A DNA stretch of 64,000 nucleotides from Gemmatimonadota bacterium (GCA_016712265.1 JADJRJ010000028.1:372001-436000), one strand, 5' to 3'; counted from the first letter of the stretch, positions 9,141-19,027 are shown. Program-made: numbers and translations. The notes: generated from the sequence alone by a model not told the origin.

Positions 9141-10370
9141 GTGGCGTCGCAGGCCGCCTCGATGCCGGCGCTCCACCCGCTGCGCCACGGTGCCAGCAGC
9201 ATCCTGATAGCCTCGGTCCGGGGAGGCGCCGCGCGCGCCGGCGGTCTCCGCCCGGTACTTGCCTGCCGGAAGGATGCGGGCCACGCCGAGCCGCGCGGCA
9301 CGGAAGGCGTTGTCCGGCTGGTCGTGGGCGAAGGGTACGGCGAGCGTCGGGCGGCCACTGCGGAGCGCCTGCCCCATGGTGCCCGCCCCGCATTGCTGCA
9401 CGATGGCTGCGGCGCGAGGAAAGAGCAGCGAATGCGGCGCGCGCTCGAGAGCGAGGATGGTGGGGGGGAGGGTCGAGCGCATCGCCGCGGCGTTTCCAGG
9501 GCCAACCAGAAAGACGGCTCGTGCGCCGAGGGAGCGAACGGCCGTGGTGCTTTCCTTCCAGAACTCCCCGGGCGACAGCACCGCGGAGGAGCCCAGGGTG
9601 AAGACGATCGGCGCCGGCCCGGCCTCGAGGAATTCGGTCACCTCGTCGGGCAGGGCGGCGCCATGCACTGCGTCATGGAACATGTATCCGGTGATGACCG
9701 TGTGTTTCGGCCAGTCCGGCTGGGGATCACCTAACACGCGCGAGTAGAGCGCGAGGACCAGCTGTGGCGAATGCTGTCCGTCGAACAGGGGAACCAGGCC
9801 GTCGCCCAGGCCCAGCTCGCGACGGAAGGCGGTGACCGCATGCGCCCAGCGGTGGGTGCTGGCCTTGCCACCCGCAACCAGGAGGCGCGGCAGCCAGCTG
9901 CCGAGGACTTCGAGATGCTTGAGCCAGGGTGCAGGCGGAAGCACCGGCATGTCGGTGGGGGAGAAGAACGACGTGGGCGCGAGCACCATGTTGGCCCACG
10001 GCACCCCGTGCTGCTCCGCGTAGATCGGCACCGCAATAGAGAGCGGGTGGCTGATCAGGAGGTCGGCGCCCGCGGCCGCCGCCTGGACGTCCGCATACTG
10101 GTCGCGCACCGCAGGGAAGACGATCTCCTTGAGGAGGTTCTCCGGGCCGCGTTTCGCATCCATGATGCGCTGCACGGTCGCCGTATCGGAAGGGTCCGCA
10201 TGCGGGCGCAGCGGGAAGGAGTCGCACCCCGACTGCTCGACGGCAGGTCGGAAGTAGTCGAGGGTGGCGATGCCGACCGAGTGACCGCGCGCGCGCAGCC
10301 CGGTGGCGAGTCCGAGGGCGGGGTCGACGTCGCCGTGCGACCCCCAGCAGAAGATGACGATGCGAGCCAT
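9135..10370 (-). CDS. Glycosyltransferase, UGT/GT1 family (MGT-like), C-terminus frameshifted
   Basis: A GT-B fold glycosyltransferase related to macrolide and sterol glucosyltransferases. The ATG at 10370 opens with RIVIFCWGSHGDVDPALGLA, the N-terminal nucleotide-sugar enzyme motif with the catalytic-type His. The C-terminal half has FTLGSSAV, VFLVGPG and the donor-binding segment APHSLLFPRAAAIVQQCGAGT, GQALRSGRPTLAVPFAHDQP with the HxxQP-equivalent DQPDNA. After residue about 375 the frame degrades. The expected ending resumes in a different frame as GIEAACDAT near 9150-9175, so the gene probably ends near 9140 with at least one indel in G/C runs at 9170-9250; the uncorrected frame stays open to 8955. 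Acceptor and sugar donor are unknown. It stands alone, convergent with the ADOP permease. Confidence 0.75.
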
Positions 10371-10451
10371 GGACGAATGATACCGTGGCCCGCCGTGTCG
10401 GTCGCGGGTCAAACGACCTGTGGCTGGCTGCCGCTGCCGACGTTGCCGGGC

Positions 10452-10478
10452 GTCACCCCCGCAGGGCGCGGGGGTGAC
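10452..10478 (-). terminator. Strong hairpin downstream of the S41 peptidase gene
   Basis: GTCACCCCCG (10452-10461) and CGGGGGTGAC (10469-10478) form a perfect 10-bp stem with a 7-nt loop, starting 11 nt after the stop of the leftward S41 peptidase gene. There is no U-tract, as is common in high-GC genomes, so termination is inferred from position and stem strength. Confidence 0.6.
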
Positions 10479-10488
10479 AGTGCTTCTG

Positions 10489-13400
10489 TTACGGTCGCTT
10501 GCCCCAGGTGGGGCCTGCGGGCTCGGCCTTGAGCTGGACCGCCTTTGTCTCCAGCAGCTTGAGCGCTTCCTGCACCGCGCGCTCCAGCTGCGGATCGCGC
10601 CCGGCGATCACCTCGCGGGGGAAGTTCTCGATCTCGATATCGGGCGGTGTGCCGACGTTTTCCACGGCCCACTTGCCGTCGCGATCGAAGAAGCCGAGTC
10701 GCGGGGCAACGAGCGATCCACCATCGACGAATGGTGGTTGGTCGGAGGTTGCCACCAACCCGCCCCATGTGCGGGTGCCGACCAGTGGGCCGATCTTGCG
10801 CCGCGCGAACATGAACGGCATGAGGTCGCCACCGGAACCGGCCATCTCGTTGATGATCATGACCTTCGGGCCCCAGATACCGGCGGAAGGACTCGTGAAC
10901 GGCTTGCGATCCCCGGCGGGGTTGTTGAAGTAGCCATCGAAGTCGCGGCCGAGCAGTTCAATGATGTAGTCCGCGGCGGAGCCGCCGCCGTTGTATCGCT
11001 CGTCGACGACGGCACCCTGCTTGTCCTGCTGCGCGAAGTAGTAGCGGTTGAATGAGCTGTAGCCGCCCTGGCCGGTGTTGGGGAGGTGGAGGTAGGCGAG
11101 GCGTCCCTTCGAGAGCGAATCCACCAGGCGGCGATTGCCCTCGACCCACGCGCGGGTGCGCAGCCCCTGCTCATTCGCGACCGGCACAACCGTAAGCTGC
11201 CGAGCACCCTCGAGGGCGGGGCGCGTGCTCACGGTGATCACCGTCTGGCGGTTGGCGGTGCCATTCAACAAGCGATGCACGTTGTCCGTCGCCCGCAGCT
11301 CCTGGCCATTCACCGCGAGGAGATACTCACCGGCCTTGACCTCGAAGCCGGGGGTAACCAGCGGGGCGCGCAGGTCGGGGTTCCAGCTCTCGCTGTCGTA
11401 GACCCGGCTGAAGCGATACCGTCCGTTGTCGATGGTGAAATCCGCGCCGAGCAGGCCGCCAAGGTCGTTGGGCGTCTCCGGCATGTCGCCGCCGCGGACG
11501 TAGGAGTGGCCGACTGCGGTCTCGCCTTCCATCGCGTCGAGCAGGTAGTTCAGGTCCTCGCGGTGCGCGACGAACGGCAGGAAGCGCTTGTATTCAGCCA
11601 CGACCTTGGGCCAGTCGGTCCCGTGCAGGTTGGGAACATAGAAGTAGTCACGGACCTTCCGACGGGCTTCCTCGAAGATCTGGGCAAACTCGGCCTTGCC
11701 GTCCCACCACATGCGCAAGGTGGCGCTGAGGCGACCCGCATTGGCGGCTGGAGCCGCGTTCGCGGCGGCATCTACAAGGAACAACGCTCCCTGGGCACCA
11801 CCGGTGCGGTAGAGCAGGCGTCGCCCATCGGCACTGAGGGTGTACTGAGCGACACCGGGGGCGAAGGGAATGGCACGCCGATCCCGAAGGGTGTAGCGAT
11901 GCAACGGGCTTCCCGCTCCGGCGCCTGGACCGCCACCCCCACGTTCATTGGTGCCCGACGCGGCAACGGTTTCCGTGAAGAACACCGTTCCAGCGACGCC
12001 GGCGCGTAGCTGCCCGTACTCCCGTTCGGCGACGCCAGGGACCGGGACGATGCGTCGCGCGATCCCATCGAAGTCGATCGTGACCGCGGGCGCCTGGACG
12101 GCAACGCCGCCGCGTTCGCCCCCGGCAGCGACCGCCCGCTGGCCCGGCGCCGGTTCGTCGTCGCTCTCTGGCGTAAACGGCGTCGGTTCCCCGTTCCTGA
12201 GGATCGCGGCGTAGAGCGCGTGGGTGCGCGGGCGCTCGTAGTTCGTCATGTCCAGCCACTGCGACCGCAACGCGTGGTTGGTGCTCGCGAGGAACCACAG
12301 GTACTTCCCGCTGGCGTCCCAGGCAGGCGAGGTCGCGTCGGCCATCCCGTCGGTCAGCTGCGTGGCCTTGCCCGTTGCGACGTCGAGCACCACGATGACG
12401 CGATAGTAGGTCGAGAGGCGCTTGGCGAAGGCGATCCACCGCGAGTCGGGGCTCCACACCGGGTTCATGGAGCGCTCGGGGACCATGTGCGGGTCGCCGT
12501 CGAACTTGCGCACTGTGCCGGCCGCGACGTCGACCACCCACAACTTAAGGTGGGTGTCGACAAACGAAAGCTTGCGACTGTCGGGCGACCACTGCGCCAT
12601 GTACGGGAAGCTCATCCCCGGCAGGGCGATCTCGCGTCGCGCGGTGAGGGCGTCCTGGGACGACACCACGAGTTGGTACTCGCCCGAGGCGTCGCTGAAC
12701 CAGGCGATGGATTGCCCGTCCGGCGACCAGGTGGGGAGGCGTTCAGCCGCACCGCTGGTGGCGGTCAGGTTGCGCACGTCGCCCTTCTCGGCGGGGATCG
12801 AGAAGATCTCACCGCGGGCCTCGACCAACGCTCGCTTGCCGGTGGGGCTGACGGCGAGGTTACTCATGCGGGAGGTAACATCCTTCCATTGCGGCATCAT
12901 CCAGGGGAAGTCGCCTCGCACGGTGATGGAGACGGCGCCCGTCCGTCCGGTCTTGGGGTCGTGAAGGTGAATCCGCCCCGCCTGCTCGAAGACGAGGACG
13001 CCGGCCCCGGCGCCGAGTGTCTTTACGTCGTGGTCGCGGAAGCGCGTGACCTGCGTGAGTTGGCGGGTCCGCGACGCGTACTTCCAGACGTTCTGCACGT
13101 CGTCGCGGTCCGAGATGAAGTAGACATCGTCGCCGATCCAGACGGGGTCGACTTCCTTGGAGTTCACCGGCCGGGCGATGGTATCCGTCGCCCACGTCTT
13201 CATATCCACGACCCAGATCGGCTTGTTCTGGCCGCCCCGGTAGTTGCGTCGTTCGTCATCCCATGACGACGCCATGCGGTAGGCGATGCGTCCACCATCC
13301 GCGGAGATCTGTCCCTGGAAGCCGCGCGGAATGGCCATCGGTTCCTCGGCGCCACCTTCGACCGAGACTGTCCAGAACCGTGGGACCGCGTTGGGTGCGT

Positions 13401-13782
13401 GGCTGGCACGTCCGCTGGTGAACACGACGCGACGTCCATCCGGGGTCCACCCCGAAGCGTTGTCGCCGCCTGGGTGCCAGGTGAGGCGCTTGGGCTCGCC
13501 ACCGTCAACCGGAACCACGTAGACGTCGGCGTTGCCGGCGTAGCTGCCGGTGAAGGCGACGAGGCGTCCGTCGGGAGAGAGCCGCGGCGCGGACGAGCCG
13601 CCAGGGAACGAGGTGAGTCGCCGTGCGGCGCCACCGGCCCGATCGACGATCCAGATGTTGTTGGCGTAGGCGAAGGCGATGTGCCGCTCGCTCACGGTGG
13701 GCTGGCGGAGGAACAGGGTCTCCTGGGCGCCGAGGGCGCCGGCGAGGAATGTGGCCGCGAGGGCGGCGAGACGGCGGGTCAT
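10489..13782 (-). CDS. Tricorn-like S41 family peptidase, secreted
   Basis: A 1097-residue peptidase. The ATG at 13782 starts a signal peptide (MTRRLAALAATFLAGALGA). An N-terminal six-bladed and second beta-propeller of PD40/TolB repeats (about 30-620, many SPDG/SPDSR motifs) gate the substrate. A tricorn C1 region follows, then a PDZ domain (near 800-890, with GEYLLAVNGQEL) and the S41 catalytic domain. The nucleophile is Ser983 in NEMAGSGGD, matching tricorn/CtpA-type serine peptidases. Such proteins trim peptides, here probably in the periplasm given the signal. A paralogue lies at 19277-22492. A strong hairpin follows the stop. The open frame extends 49 codons upstream but lacks family features, so it was trimmed. 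Confidence 0.9.
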   Translation of the reverse strand: MTRRLAALAATFLAGALGAQETLFLRQPTVSERHIAFAYANNIWIVDRAGGAARRLTSFPGGSSAPRLSPDGRLVAFTGSYAGNADVYVVPVDGGEPKRLTWHPGGDNASGWTPDGRRVVFTSGRASHAPNAVPRFWTVSVEGGAEEPMAIPRGFQGQISADGGRIAYRMASSWDDERRNYRGGQNKPIWVVDMKTWATDTIARPVNSKEVDPVWIGDDVYFISDRDDVQNVWKYASRTRQLTQVTRFRDHDVKTLGAGAGVLVFEQAGRIHLHDPKTGRTGAVSITVRGDFPWMMPQWKDVTSRMSNLAVSPTGKRALVEARGEIFSIPAEKGDVRNLTATSGAAERLPTWSPDGQSIAWFSDASGEYQLVVSSQDALTARREIALPGMSFPYMAQWSPDSRKLSFVDTHLKLWVVDVAAGTVRKFDGDPHMVPERSMNPVWSPDSRWIAFAKRLSTYYRVIVVLDVATGKATQLTDGMADATSPAWDASGKYLWFLASTNHALRSQWLDMTNYERPRTHALYAAILRNGEPTPFTPESDDEPAPGQRAVAAGGERGGVAVQAPAVTIDFDGIARRIVPVPGVAEREYGQLRAGVAGTVFFTETVAASGTNERGGGGPGAGAGSPLHRYTLRDRRAIPFAPGVAQYTLSADGRRLLYRTGGAQGALFLVDAAANAAPAANAGRLSATLRMWWDGKAEFAQIFEEARRKVRDYFYVPNLHGTDWPKVVAEYKRFLPFVAHREDLNYLLDAMEGETAVGHSYVRGGDMPETPNDLGGLLGADFTIDNGRYRFSRVYDSESWNPDLRAPLVTPGFEVKAGEYLLAVNGQELRATDNVHRLLNGTANRQTVITVSTRPALEGARQLTVVPVANEQGLRTRAWVEGNRRLVDSLSKGRLAYLHLPNTGQGGYSSFNRYYFAQQDKQGAVVDERYNGGGSAADYIIELLGRDFDGYFNNPAGDRKPFTSPSAGIWGPKVMIINEMAGSGGDLMPFMFARRKIGPLVGTRTWGGLVATSDQPPFVDGGSLVAPRLGFFDRDGKWAVENVGTPPDIEIENFPREVIAGRDPQLERAVQEALKLLETKAVQLKAEPAGPTWGKRP

Positions 13783-13934
13783 GATCGAGCCGGGGAACGG
13801 GTTCCCGGGATTGTGGCGCCCGGCGCGGTGGGCCGCAACGAAGCCATCGCTTCCCGGGGCCCGCGCGGCCTGGCGCGCGTGCCCCGAGCTGGCGCATCCC
13901 ACGTCCGTTGGGCCAACTTCGCCCTTCACTCCCC

Positions 13935-15662
13935 ATGCACCGACTCACCATGTGCCCACGCACTGTCCTTGCGGCTGCCGTCCTCCTCTCGACTACCGCT
14001 GGCGCCCAACATGTCATTGGTGCCCGTGACGCCCGGGCCGTGCGCGCCGACAGCGTTTTCCAGCGGTTTGATCGCACCGACTCACCGGGCTGCGCCCTTG
14101 GGGTCTACCAGGACGGGAAGATCCTGTACGCGCGGGGCTATGGGATGGCGAACCTGGAGCACGGCATTGCCCTCTCGCCGCGCTCGATGCTCGACGTTGG
14201 GTCGATCTCCAAGCAGTTCACGGCCATGTCGATCCTCATCCTGCAGCAGGAAGGCAAACTCTCGATTGACGATCCGATCCGGAAGTACATCCCGGAGATG
14301 CCGGCGTACGCCGATCGCATCACCTTCGGGAGGGCGCTGAGCCAGACGAGTGGGCTGCGCGACCTCTATGTGATGTGGAGCCAGGCGGGGCGGCCCGTGC
14401 AGGGGGACACGATTGACGCGCTGCGCATCATCAGTCGGTCGGCCGAGCCGAACTACGAACCCGGTGCCCGGTACCTGTACACCAACTCGGGATGGATCCT
14501 CGCGGCACAGGTGATCTATCGGTTGACGGGAAAGACACTCGCACAGTTTGCCGAGGAACGGATCTTCGGGCCGCTCGGGATGCGGGACTCACGGTACATG
14601 GCCGACGCCACCGCCATTCGGCCGAATGGCGCCGACGGCTACGCGCCCCGCGGCGGCGGGGGATTCCGCCTCGCGCGATCGGCGTACGACGGCGCGATCC
14701 TGGGCGCGGGAGCGGTGCATACGACCATCGAGGACTTCGGGCGCTGGCTCGCGAACTACGAGACCGCCACGGTCGGCGGCCAGGACGTCATCCGCCTGAT
14801 GACGACGGCCACCACACTCAACGACGGCACGCCGGCGACCTCCGGCGCGAACCAGGCGTACGCGATCGGCCTGAATGTGGGGACGCTGCGCGGACTGCGC
14901 GTGGTGTCGCATGGGGGGAGCTGGGCCGGGTATCGCGGCCACTTCCTGCGTTTTCCGGATCAGCGTCTTGCGGTGGCGACGTTCTGCAACCTCACAACCT
15001 CCGGTCCCGACTCCCTCGCGCGCAAGGTGGCCGGGATCTACCTCGGCGATCGCATGTTGCCGGATAGCGCGGCGATCTGGACGGCCAACCTTGCGGCAGC
15101 ACCACCCGAGCCGCGTGCGGCAACGGAGCTGCGCACTCTCGTAGGCGTGTGGCGCCACATCGAACGTGGCGAGGTGCGACGCACGCGGATGGTCGGGGAC
15201 ACGCTCTTCCTGATCGACGGCGATCGAACGCGCATCGAGCCGCTTGGTGGCGGACGCTACCGCGCGGGATCAGGGACGGAGTTGCGATTTGAGGGCGACG
15301 GTGGCGCCGCGTCGCGCCTCGTGGTCCGTACCGCGGGCGACCTCGCGACGTTCACTCGCGCTGGGGAGGTGCAGCCAACCGCCGCCCAGCTCGCCGAGTA
15401 TGCTGGCGACTACCGGAATGATGAGGTGGAGGCCACGCACACCTGGCGGGTGGAGCGGGACTCACTGGTGCTGTACCTCAACGAGCGGCGCCTTGGCGCG
15501 CTGCAGCCAAGCTATCGGGACGGCTTCACGCGCGCGGGGAGCGTGATCGATGTGCAGCGCGATGCCGCGGGGCGGATCACCGGCTTTCTGGTGGAGTCGG
15601 GGCGGGTGAGACACTTGCGGTTCACCCGCATGCCCCCGGCGGCGCCAGCTCGTCGAAGGTAG
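13935..15662 (+). CDS. Serine hydrolase, beta-lactamase class C/PBP4* family, secreted
   Basis: A 575-residue protein with a signal peptide (cleavage near residue 24-25, AGAQ) and an AmpC-fold catalytic domain. Active-site elements are the SxxK motif Ser90-Ile-Ser-Lys93, YxN at Tyr182-Thr-Asn184 and HGG at 326-328 in place of KTG, as is usual for esterase/peptidase-like members. A C-terminal beta-rich domain (about 400-570) resembles the lipocalin-like extensions of D-aminopeptidase-type proteins. It probably hydrolyses peptides or esters; antibiotic resistance cannot be inferred. The ATG at 13935 was chosen; ATG at 13950 is nearly as good. It is divergent from the S41 peptidase (152 nt apart) and its stop lies in a bidirectional terminator. 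Confidence 0.87.
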   Translation: MHRLTMCPRTVLAAAVLLSTTAGAQHVIGARDARAVRADSVFQRFDRTDSPGCALGVYQDGKILYARGYGMANLEHGIALSPRSMLDVGSISKQFTAMSILILQQEGKLSIDDPIRKYIPEMPAYADRITFGRALSQTSGLRDLYVMWSQAGRPVQGDTIDALRIISRSAEPNYEPGARYLYTNSGWILAAQVIYRLTGKTLAQFAEERIFGPLGMRDSRYMADATAIRPNGADGYAPRGGGGFRLARSAYDGAILGAGAVHTTIEDFGRWLANYETATVGGQDVIRLMTTATTLNDGTPATSGANQAYAIGLNVGTLRGLRVVSHGGSWAGYRGHFLRFPDQRLAVATFCNLTTSGPDSLARKVAGIYLGDRMLPDSAAIWTANLAAAPPEPRAATELRTLVGVWRHIERGEVRRTRMVGDTLFLIDGDRTRIEPLGGGRYRAGSGTELRFEGDGGAASRLVVRTAGDLATFTRAGEVQPTAAQLAEYAGDYRNDEVEATHTWRVERDSLVLYLNERRLGALQPSYRDGFTRAGSVIDVQRDAAGRITGFLVESGRVRHLRFTRMPPAAPARRR

Positions 15663-15690
15663 GCCGCCGCGCGCGTGCGGGGCCTACCTT
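15656..15690. terminator. Bidirectional terminator between convergent genes
   Basis: AAGGTAGGCC (15656-15665) and GGCCTACCTT (15681-15690) are perfect reverse complements around a 15-nt GC-rich loop. The left arm includes the stop codon of the rightward serine hydrolase, and the right arm lies 15 nt from the stop of the leftward gene. A and T bases at the two ends fit intrinsic termination in both directions. Confidence 0.7.
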
Positions 15691-15705
15691 CGCGGATGCA
15701 TTCAA

Positions 15706-16377
15706 CTACTTGCCGGCGGCGAGCGGAGTCACCGAGAGGTCCACGTTGTGGCTCACGCGATAGCCGTACTTGCCGTTCAGCGACGCGAGCTTGCCGGCAC
15801 CCACCAGCTCGGCGGACGTCAGGGTCTTCACGTCCTGCCCGTTGACCACGCACGTCGCGGAGCCGCCCTTCACGCGCCAGCCGACTTCATTGGTCGCGTC
15901 ACCCTTGGCGTCCGCCTTCTTGATGGCCGCATGCTCGACCATCTCGGCGGCCGAGGTGACCTTCCAGCCATTGAAGTACTTGATGGAGTACTTGCCCGTG
16001 CCGTAGACGATGCAGTAGGCGAAAGTCTGCTTGGTCTCGTCGTTCAGGTCATTGCCGCCAATGAAGACGCCGTACGAGTGCGGATGTTGCGCCTTCATGG
16101 CCTTTTCCGAGAAGGCGGCCTTGACGGTGTAGTCACCTGAGGCGGTGCTGGCATCGTTCCAGAAAATCCCGGCCGGGCCGACCTTGAGCATGAAGTCGTT
16201 GCCGACCTTCTCGAACTTCGAGTCGTTGACGGTCTTGCCCTGCTTGGCAGGGCGTTCGTCCACGCGCCCCATCCAGCCGGCGACCTTGATTCCGCCGCCC
16301 GCAACCGAGCGATCGGCGTCCTGGGCGGTGACAGTGGTGGCGAGCAGCAGGCTGGCGGCAGCAGCAATACGGCGCAT
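15706..16377 (-). CDS. Secreted protein of unknown function, DUF1080-like beta-sandwich
   Basis: 223 residues with a signal peptide (MRRIAAAASLLLATTVTAQ). The mature part has alternating strand patterns: WMGRVD near the start, VGPAGIFWND, YTVKAAFSE, a YGVFIGG strand, YCIVYGTGKYSIKYFNGW and a final VNGQDV / YGYRVSHNVDLSV pair. This order resembles concanavalin-A-like jelly-roll domains such as DUF1080 (3-keto-disaccharide hydrolase family), where a long strand reports on a whole ligand. No catalytic residues can be named. The ATG at 16377 was chosen because it directly begins the signal peptide. It may be co-transcribed with the gene at 16483-17769 upstream on the same strand, about 105 nt away. 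Confidence 0.55.
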   Translation of the reverse strand: MRRIAAAASLLLATTVTAQDADRSVAGGGIKVAGWMGRVDERPAKQGKTVNDSKFEKVGNDFMLKVGPAGIFWNDASTASGDYTVKAAFSEKAMKAQHPHSYGVFIGGNDLNDETKQTFAYCIVYGTGKYSIKYFNGWKVTSAAEMVEHAAIKKADAKGDATNEVGWRVKGGSATCVVNGQDVKTLTSAELVGAGKLASLNGKYGYRVSHNVDLSVTPLAAGK

Positions 16378-16482
16378 TGGCGGTGGTCCTTGTCCGAGGG
16401 AGGGTGAAAGGTAGGCAAGCGCCATTGTACCCGCGAAGGGCCAGCTCGGTCGCCCCTCCCCCGGACGGCCGCCTGGTCGCGA

Positions 16483-17769
16483 CTACGGCGTGTGTCGGAC
16501 TGACAGCCGGACGTCGGTGCGGTTGGCCCCTGGGGTGGTGGTGACGGACAGGACGCCGCCCCATGGCCGGGCGGTGGAGTCGCGAAAGGTGTAGGTCGCG
16601 ATAGCGACGCCCGTAACCCCGGTGCGCTCCACAGGAGTCCATCCCGCGGCCTGCAGCTGCCGGGCATAGTGATCGATCACCTCGTTGACGGGCACGGCGC
16701 TCATGATCCGCGCCTCGGAGTACCCGTCATCGCTGCTCCCGCCACGTCCGCCACCCATCGTAGGCTCTCCGGGGAGCGCGCTGAGGGAGGGGATCAGGTT
16801 CGCGGCGCTGCTCGACATCTGCCGAGCGGTGGGGTCGCAGGGGCCGCGCATCTGGGCGCCCTGGTGACTGAAGGTGATCACCGTCTCGGTGCCGCGGGCT
16901 TCCGTGACGCGCAACGCCATCATCTCGCGCTGGCGACAGAACGCGGTGCCACTGACCCCCATGCTCATGTTGCTACTCTGGAAGCCGGGCAGCTCCGTGG
17001 CGTTTGGCGGGGCTGGGAGAGGTCCCCATCCAGCAGCCTCAAGCCGACGCCGTACGGAGTCCAGCGTTGCGCGTCGTGTCCATGGATACGAGGCGATCGT
17101 CGTCCCGCCGCCCATGCCGAACAGCGAGCCGTGCACGTACGCGTCGCGAAGGGTCGCGGCATCGAGGGCCGCGATGGGCTGGCCTACCGAGAGGCGCGCG
17201 TTGTTGACGAGGTAGCGGACGAGCTCCACGGGGACCATGGAATCCACCGGAACCGGCGCGCGGGTGACCGTGGTGCGCAGCGCGGCGGCAGTGACGGTGA
17301 TCGGGACCAGAACGGTGCGGGGGCGCTGCGCGGCGGGATTGGGTGAGGGGGGGAAGGTGGCGGCACTCACCCGGAGGTTGGTTGTCCCCGGCTCGAGCGC
17401 CAGGATCTGTCCCCCGCGCAGGGAGGCGATCGTATTGTCCTGCATGGAGAAATTTGGGGCGAAGCCGTCGACCGGCTGTTGCAGGGAATCCATGGCCGCG
17501 ATGCGTAGCGCGCTGAACGGGAGGGACTCCCCCACGGTCATGGTGAGCTGTTGAGGGGAGACGGTGATCAGCCGCGTTCGTTCCGCGGCCTCTGCGGCAC
17601 GCCGTTGCCCTTCCCGCATGGCTCGGGCGCGCACGGTCGTGTCCGCCGGCCCCGAGATGGGGACTCGCTCCACGGAATGCACGGAGACCAGCTGGCCGGT
17701 GGGCGTCGGCGCGGTCGAGCGGCAACTGGCCGCGGAGAGGGCGAGCACGGCGAGGGGCAGGGCGCGCAT
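16483..17769 (-). CDS. Lipoprotein of unknown function with Ig-like (BIG2-type) region
   Basis: 428 residues. The ATG at 17769 has a good GGGAGG ribosome site 4-5 nt upstream. The signal peptide ends in LSAASC, a lipobox with Cys16. Residues about 70-170 contain a repeat-like segment (ITVSPQQLTMTVGESLPFSAL, then QPVDGFAPNFSMQDNTIASLRGGQILALEPGTTNLRVS split over strands) that reads like a bacterial Ig-like group 2 domain. The rest has three segments with an LEAAGWG/LQAAGWTPVE motif, each followed by a beta strand, suggesting two similar domains. No enzyme motif was seen. It is probably a periplasm-facing outer-membrane or inner-membrane lipoprotein. Confidence 0.55.
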   Translation of the reverse strand: MRALPLAVLALSAASCRSTAPTPTGQLVSVHSVERVPISGPADTTVRARAMREGQRRAAEAAERTRLITVSPQQLTMTVGESLPFSALRIAAMDSLQQPVDGFAPNFSMQDNTIASLRGGQILALEPGTTNLRVSAATFPPSPNPAAQRPRTVLVPITVTAAALRTTVTRAPVPVDSMVPVELVRYLVNNARLSVGQPIAALDAATLRDAYVHGSLFGMGGGTTIASYPWTRRATLDSVRRRLEAAGWGPLPAPPNATELPGFQSSNMSMGVSGTAFCRQREMMALRVTEARGTETVITFSHQGAQMRGPCDPTARQMSSSAANLIPSLSALPGEPTMGGGRGGSSDDGYSEARIMSAVPVNEVIDHYARQLQAAGWTPVERTGVTGVAIATYTFRDSTARPWGGVLSVTTTPGANRTDVRLSVRHTP

Positions 17770-17866
17770 GGATCCTCCCAAAAGGGGGTTGCCAGTGACA
17801 GCTCAAGTCTGTCGCGCGCCGGCGAGGGCGTCCAGTAGTGCGGGACCAGCCGTCACCCGCGGCCCA

Positions 17867-19027
17867 TCACGGAACGCCGGCCGTCACCTCCGGGCGCTCC
17901 CCGCGCTCGTAGACAATGTTCGCCCGTCCCACCAGCATGCCATCCACCGGGCCGATGCCCGTGATGTCCTTTCCGGTGTAGGGCAACTTGAGCAGGACGT
18001 AGCGCATCGCGTTGAGGCGCGCGCGCTTCTTGCAGTCCGACTTGATCACGGTCCAGGGGGAGTCGGCGGTGTCGGTGTGGAAGAACATCGCCTCCTTGGC
18101 GCGCGTGTACTCGTCCCACATGTCGAGCGAGGCCTTGTCGACCGGGGAGAGCTTCCAATGCTTGAGCGGGTGTGCCTCGCGCTCCTTGAATCGGCGGCGC
18201 TGCTCCGTGCGGCTCACCGAGAACCAGTACTTGATCAGGTGGATCCCGCTGCGCACGAGGTTGCGCTCGAACTCCGGCGCCTGCCGCATGAACTCTGCGT
18301 ATTCGTCCGCTGTGCAGAAGCCCATCACCCGCTCTACCCCGGCGCGGTTGTACCAGGAGCGGTCGAAGAGCACGATTTCGCCGGCCGTGGGCAGCTCCTG
18401 CACATACCGCTGGAAGTACCACTGGCCGCGTTCCACCTCGCTGGGCTTCTCCAGGGCCACCACGCGTGCGCCGCGAGGATTGAGGTGCTCCATAAACCGC
18501 TTGATCGTGCCCCCCTTGCCGGCAGCGTCGCGACCCTCAAAGAGCACCACGACCTTCTGCCCCGTGGCCTTCACCCAGGCTTGCAGCTTCAAGAGCTCCA
18601 CCTGCAAGCCGTATTTCTGGCGTTCGTACGCCTTCCGGGACATCAGGTTCTTGTACGGATATCCCCCGTTCCGCCAATCGGGGGCGAGCTCCTCGTCCGC
18701 ATTCATCGTGTCCAGGTGAGCCAGCCGGGACTTGTCCCGGAGTGCTCGCCGGAGGGCGGCGGCGTCGTCAGGGGAAACGCCATCTGCGATCGCCTGGAGT
18801 GACGTGGCGAGCTGACGACGATCCACCGCGTGTGGGCCGGCGATGATGTCCTGGACAGCGGTTGCCTTGGACTCGATGGCGGCAGACTCCGCCTCCGTGA
18901 CGGCGAATCGCTCAATGCCGCGCGCCGTCAGGGACGGAGCGATGTCACCCGCTGCGACGCGCCGGGCGCGGGGTTTGGGCCGAGGGCGTTGGCTGGCGGG
19001 GCGTTTTCCGTTGGTGCTGGCATTCAC
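17867..19027 (-). CDS. ppk2: Polyphosphate kinase 2 family protein
   Basis: 386 residues from a GTG at 19027, which has a GGAGG ribosome site 9 nt upstream and no better ATG. PPK2 enzymes transfer phosphate between polyphosphate and nucleotides in the cytoplasm. Family signatures are the Walker A-type FEGRDAAGKGGTIKRF at about 163-178, Walker B with LFDRSWYNRAGVERVMGF (Asp222) and the lid region with RRFKEREAHPLKHWKLSP. The first 90 residues are a basic, low-complexity extension (RPRPKPRARR) longer than usual. This could be a polyphosphate-driven NDP kinase; class and direction of reaction cannot be assigned by eye. Divergent from the second S41 peptidase. Confidence 0.9.
   Translation of the reverse strand: MNASTNGKRPASQRPRPKPRARRVAAGDIAPSLTARGIERFAVTEAESAAIESKATAVQDIIAGPHAVDRRQLATSLQAIADGVSPDDAAALRRALRDKSRLAHLDTMNADEELAPDWRNGGYPYKNLMSRKAYERQKYGLQVELLKLQAWVKATGQKVVVLFEGRDAAGKGGTIKRFMEHLNPRGARVVALEKPSEVERGQWYFQRYVQELPTAGEIVLFDRSWYNRAGVERVMGFCTADEYAEFMRQAPEFERNLVRSGIHLIKYWFSVSRTEQRRRFKEREAHPLKHWKLSPVDKASLDMWDEYTRAKEAMFFHTDTADSPWTVIKSDCKKRARLNAMRYVLLKLPYTGKDITGIGPVDGMLVGRANIVYERGERPEVTAGVP

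Noticed and set aside
12220..13266. A 348-codon plus-strand frame inside the first S41 peptidase gene
   Set aside because: Antisense to a well-supported gene with clear family motifs. The composition (Arg, Gly, His, Val rich) is that of high-GC antisense frames and no domain is visible.
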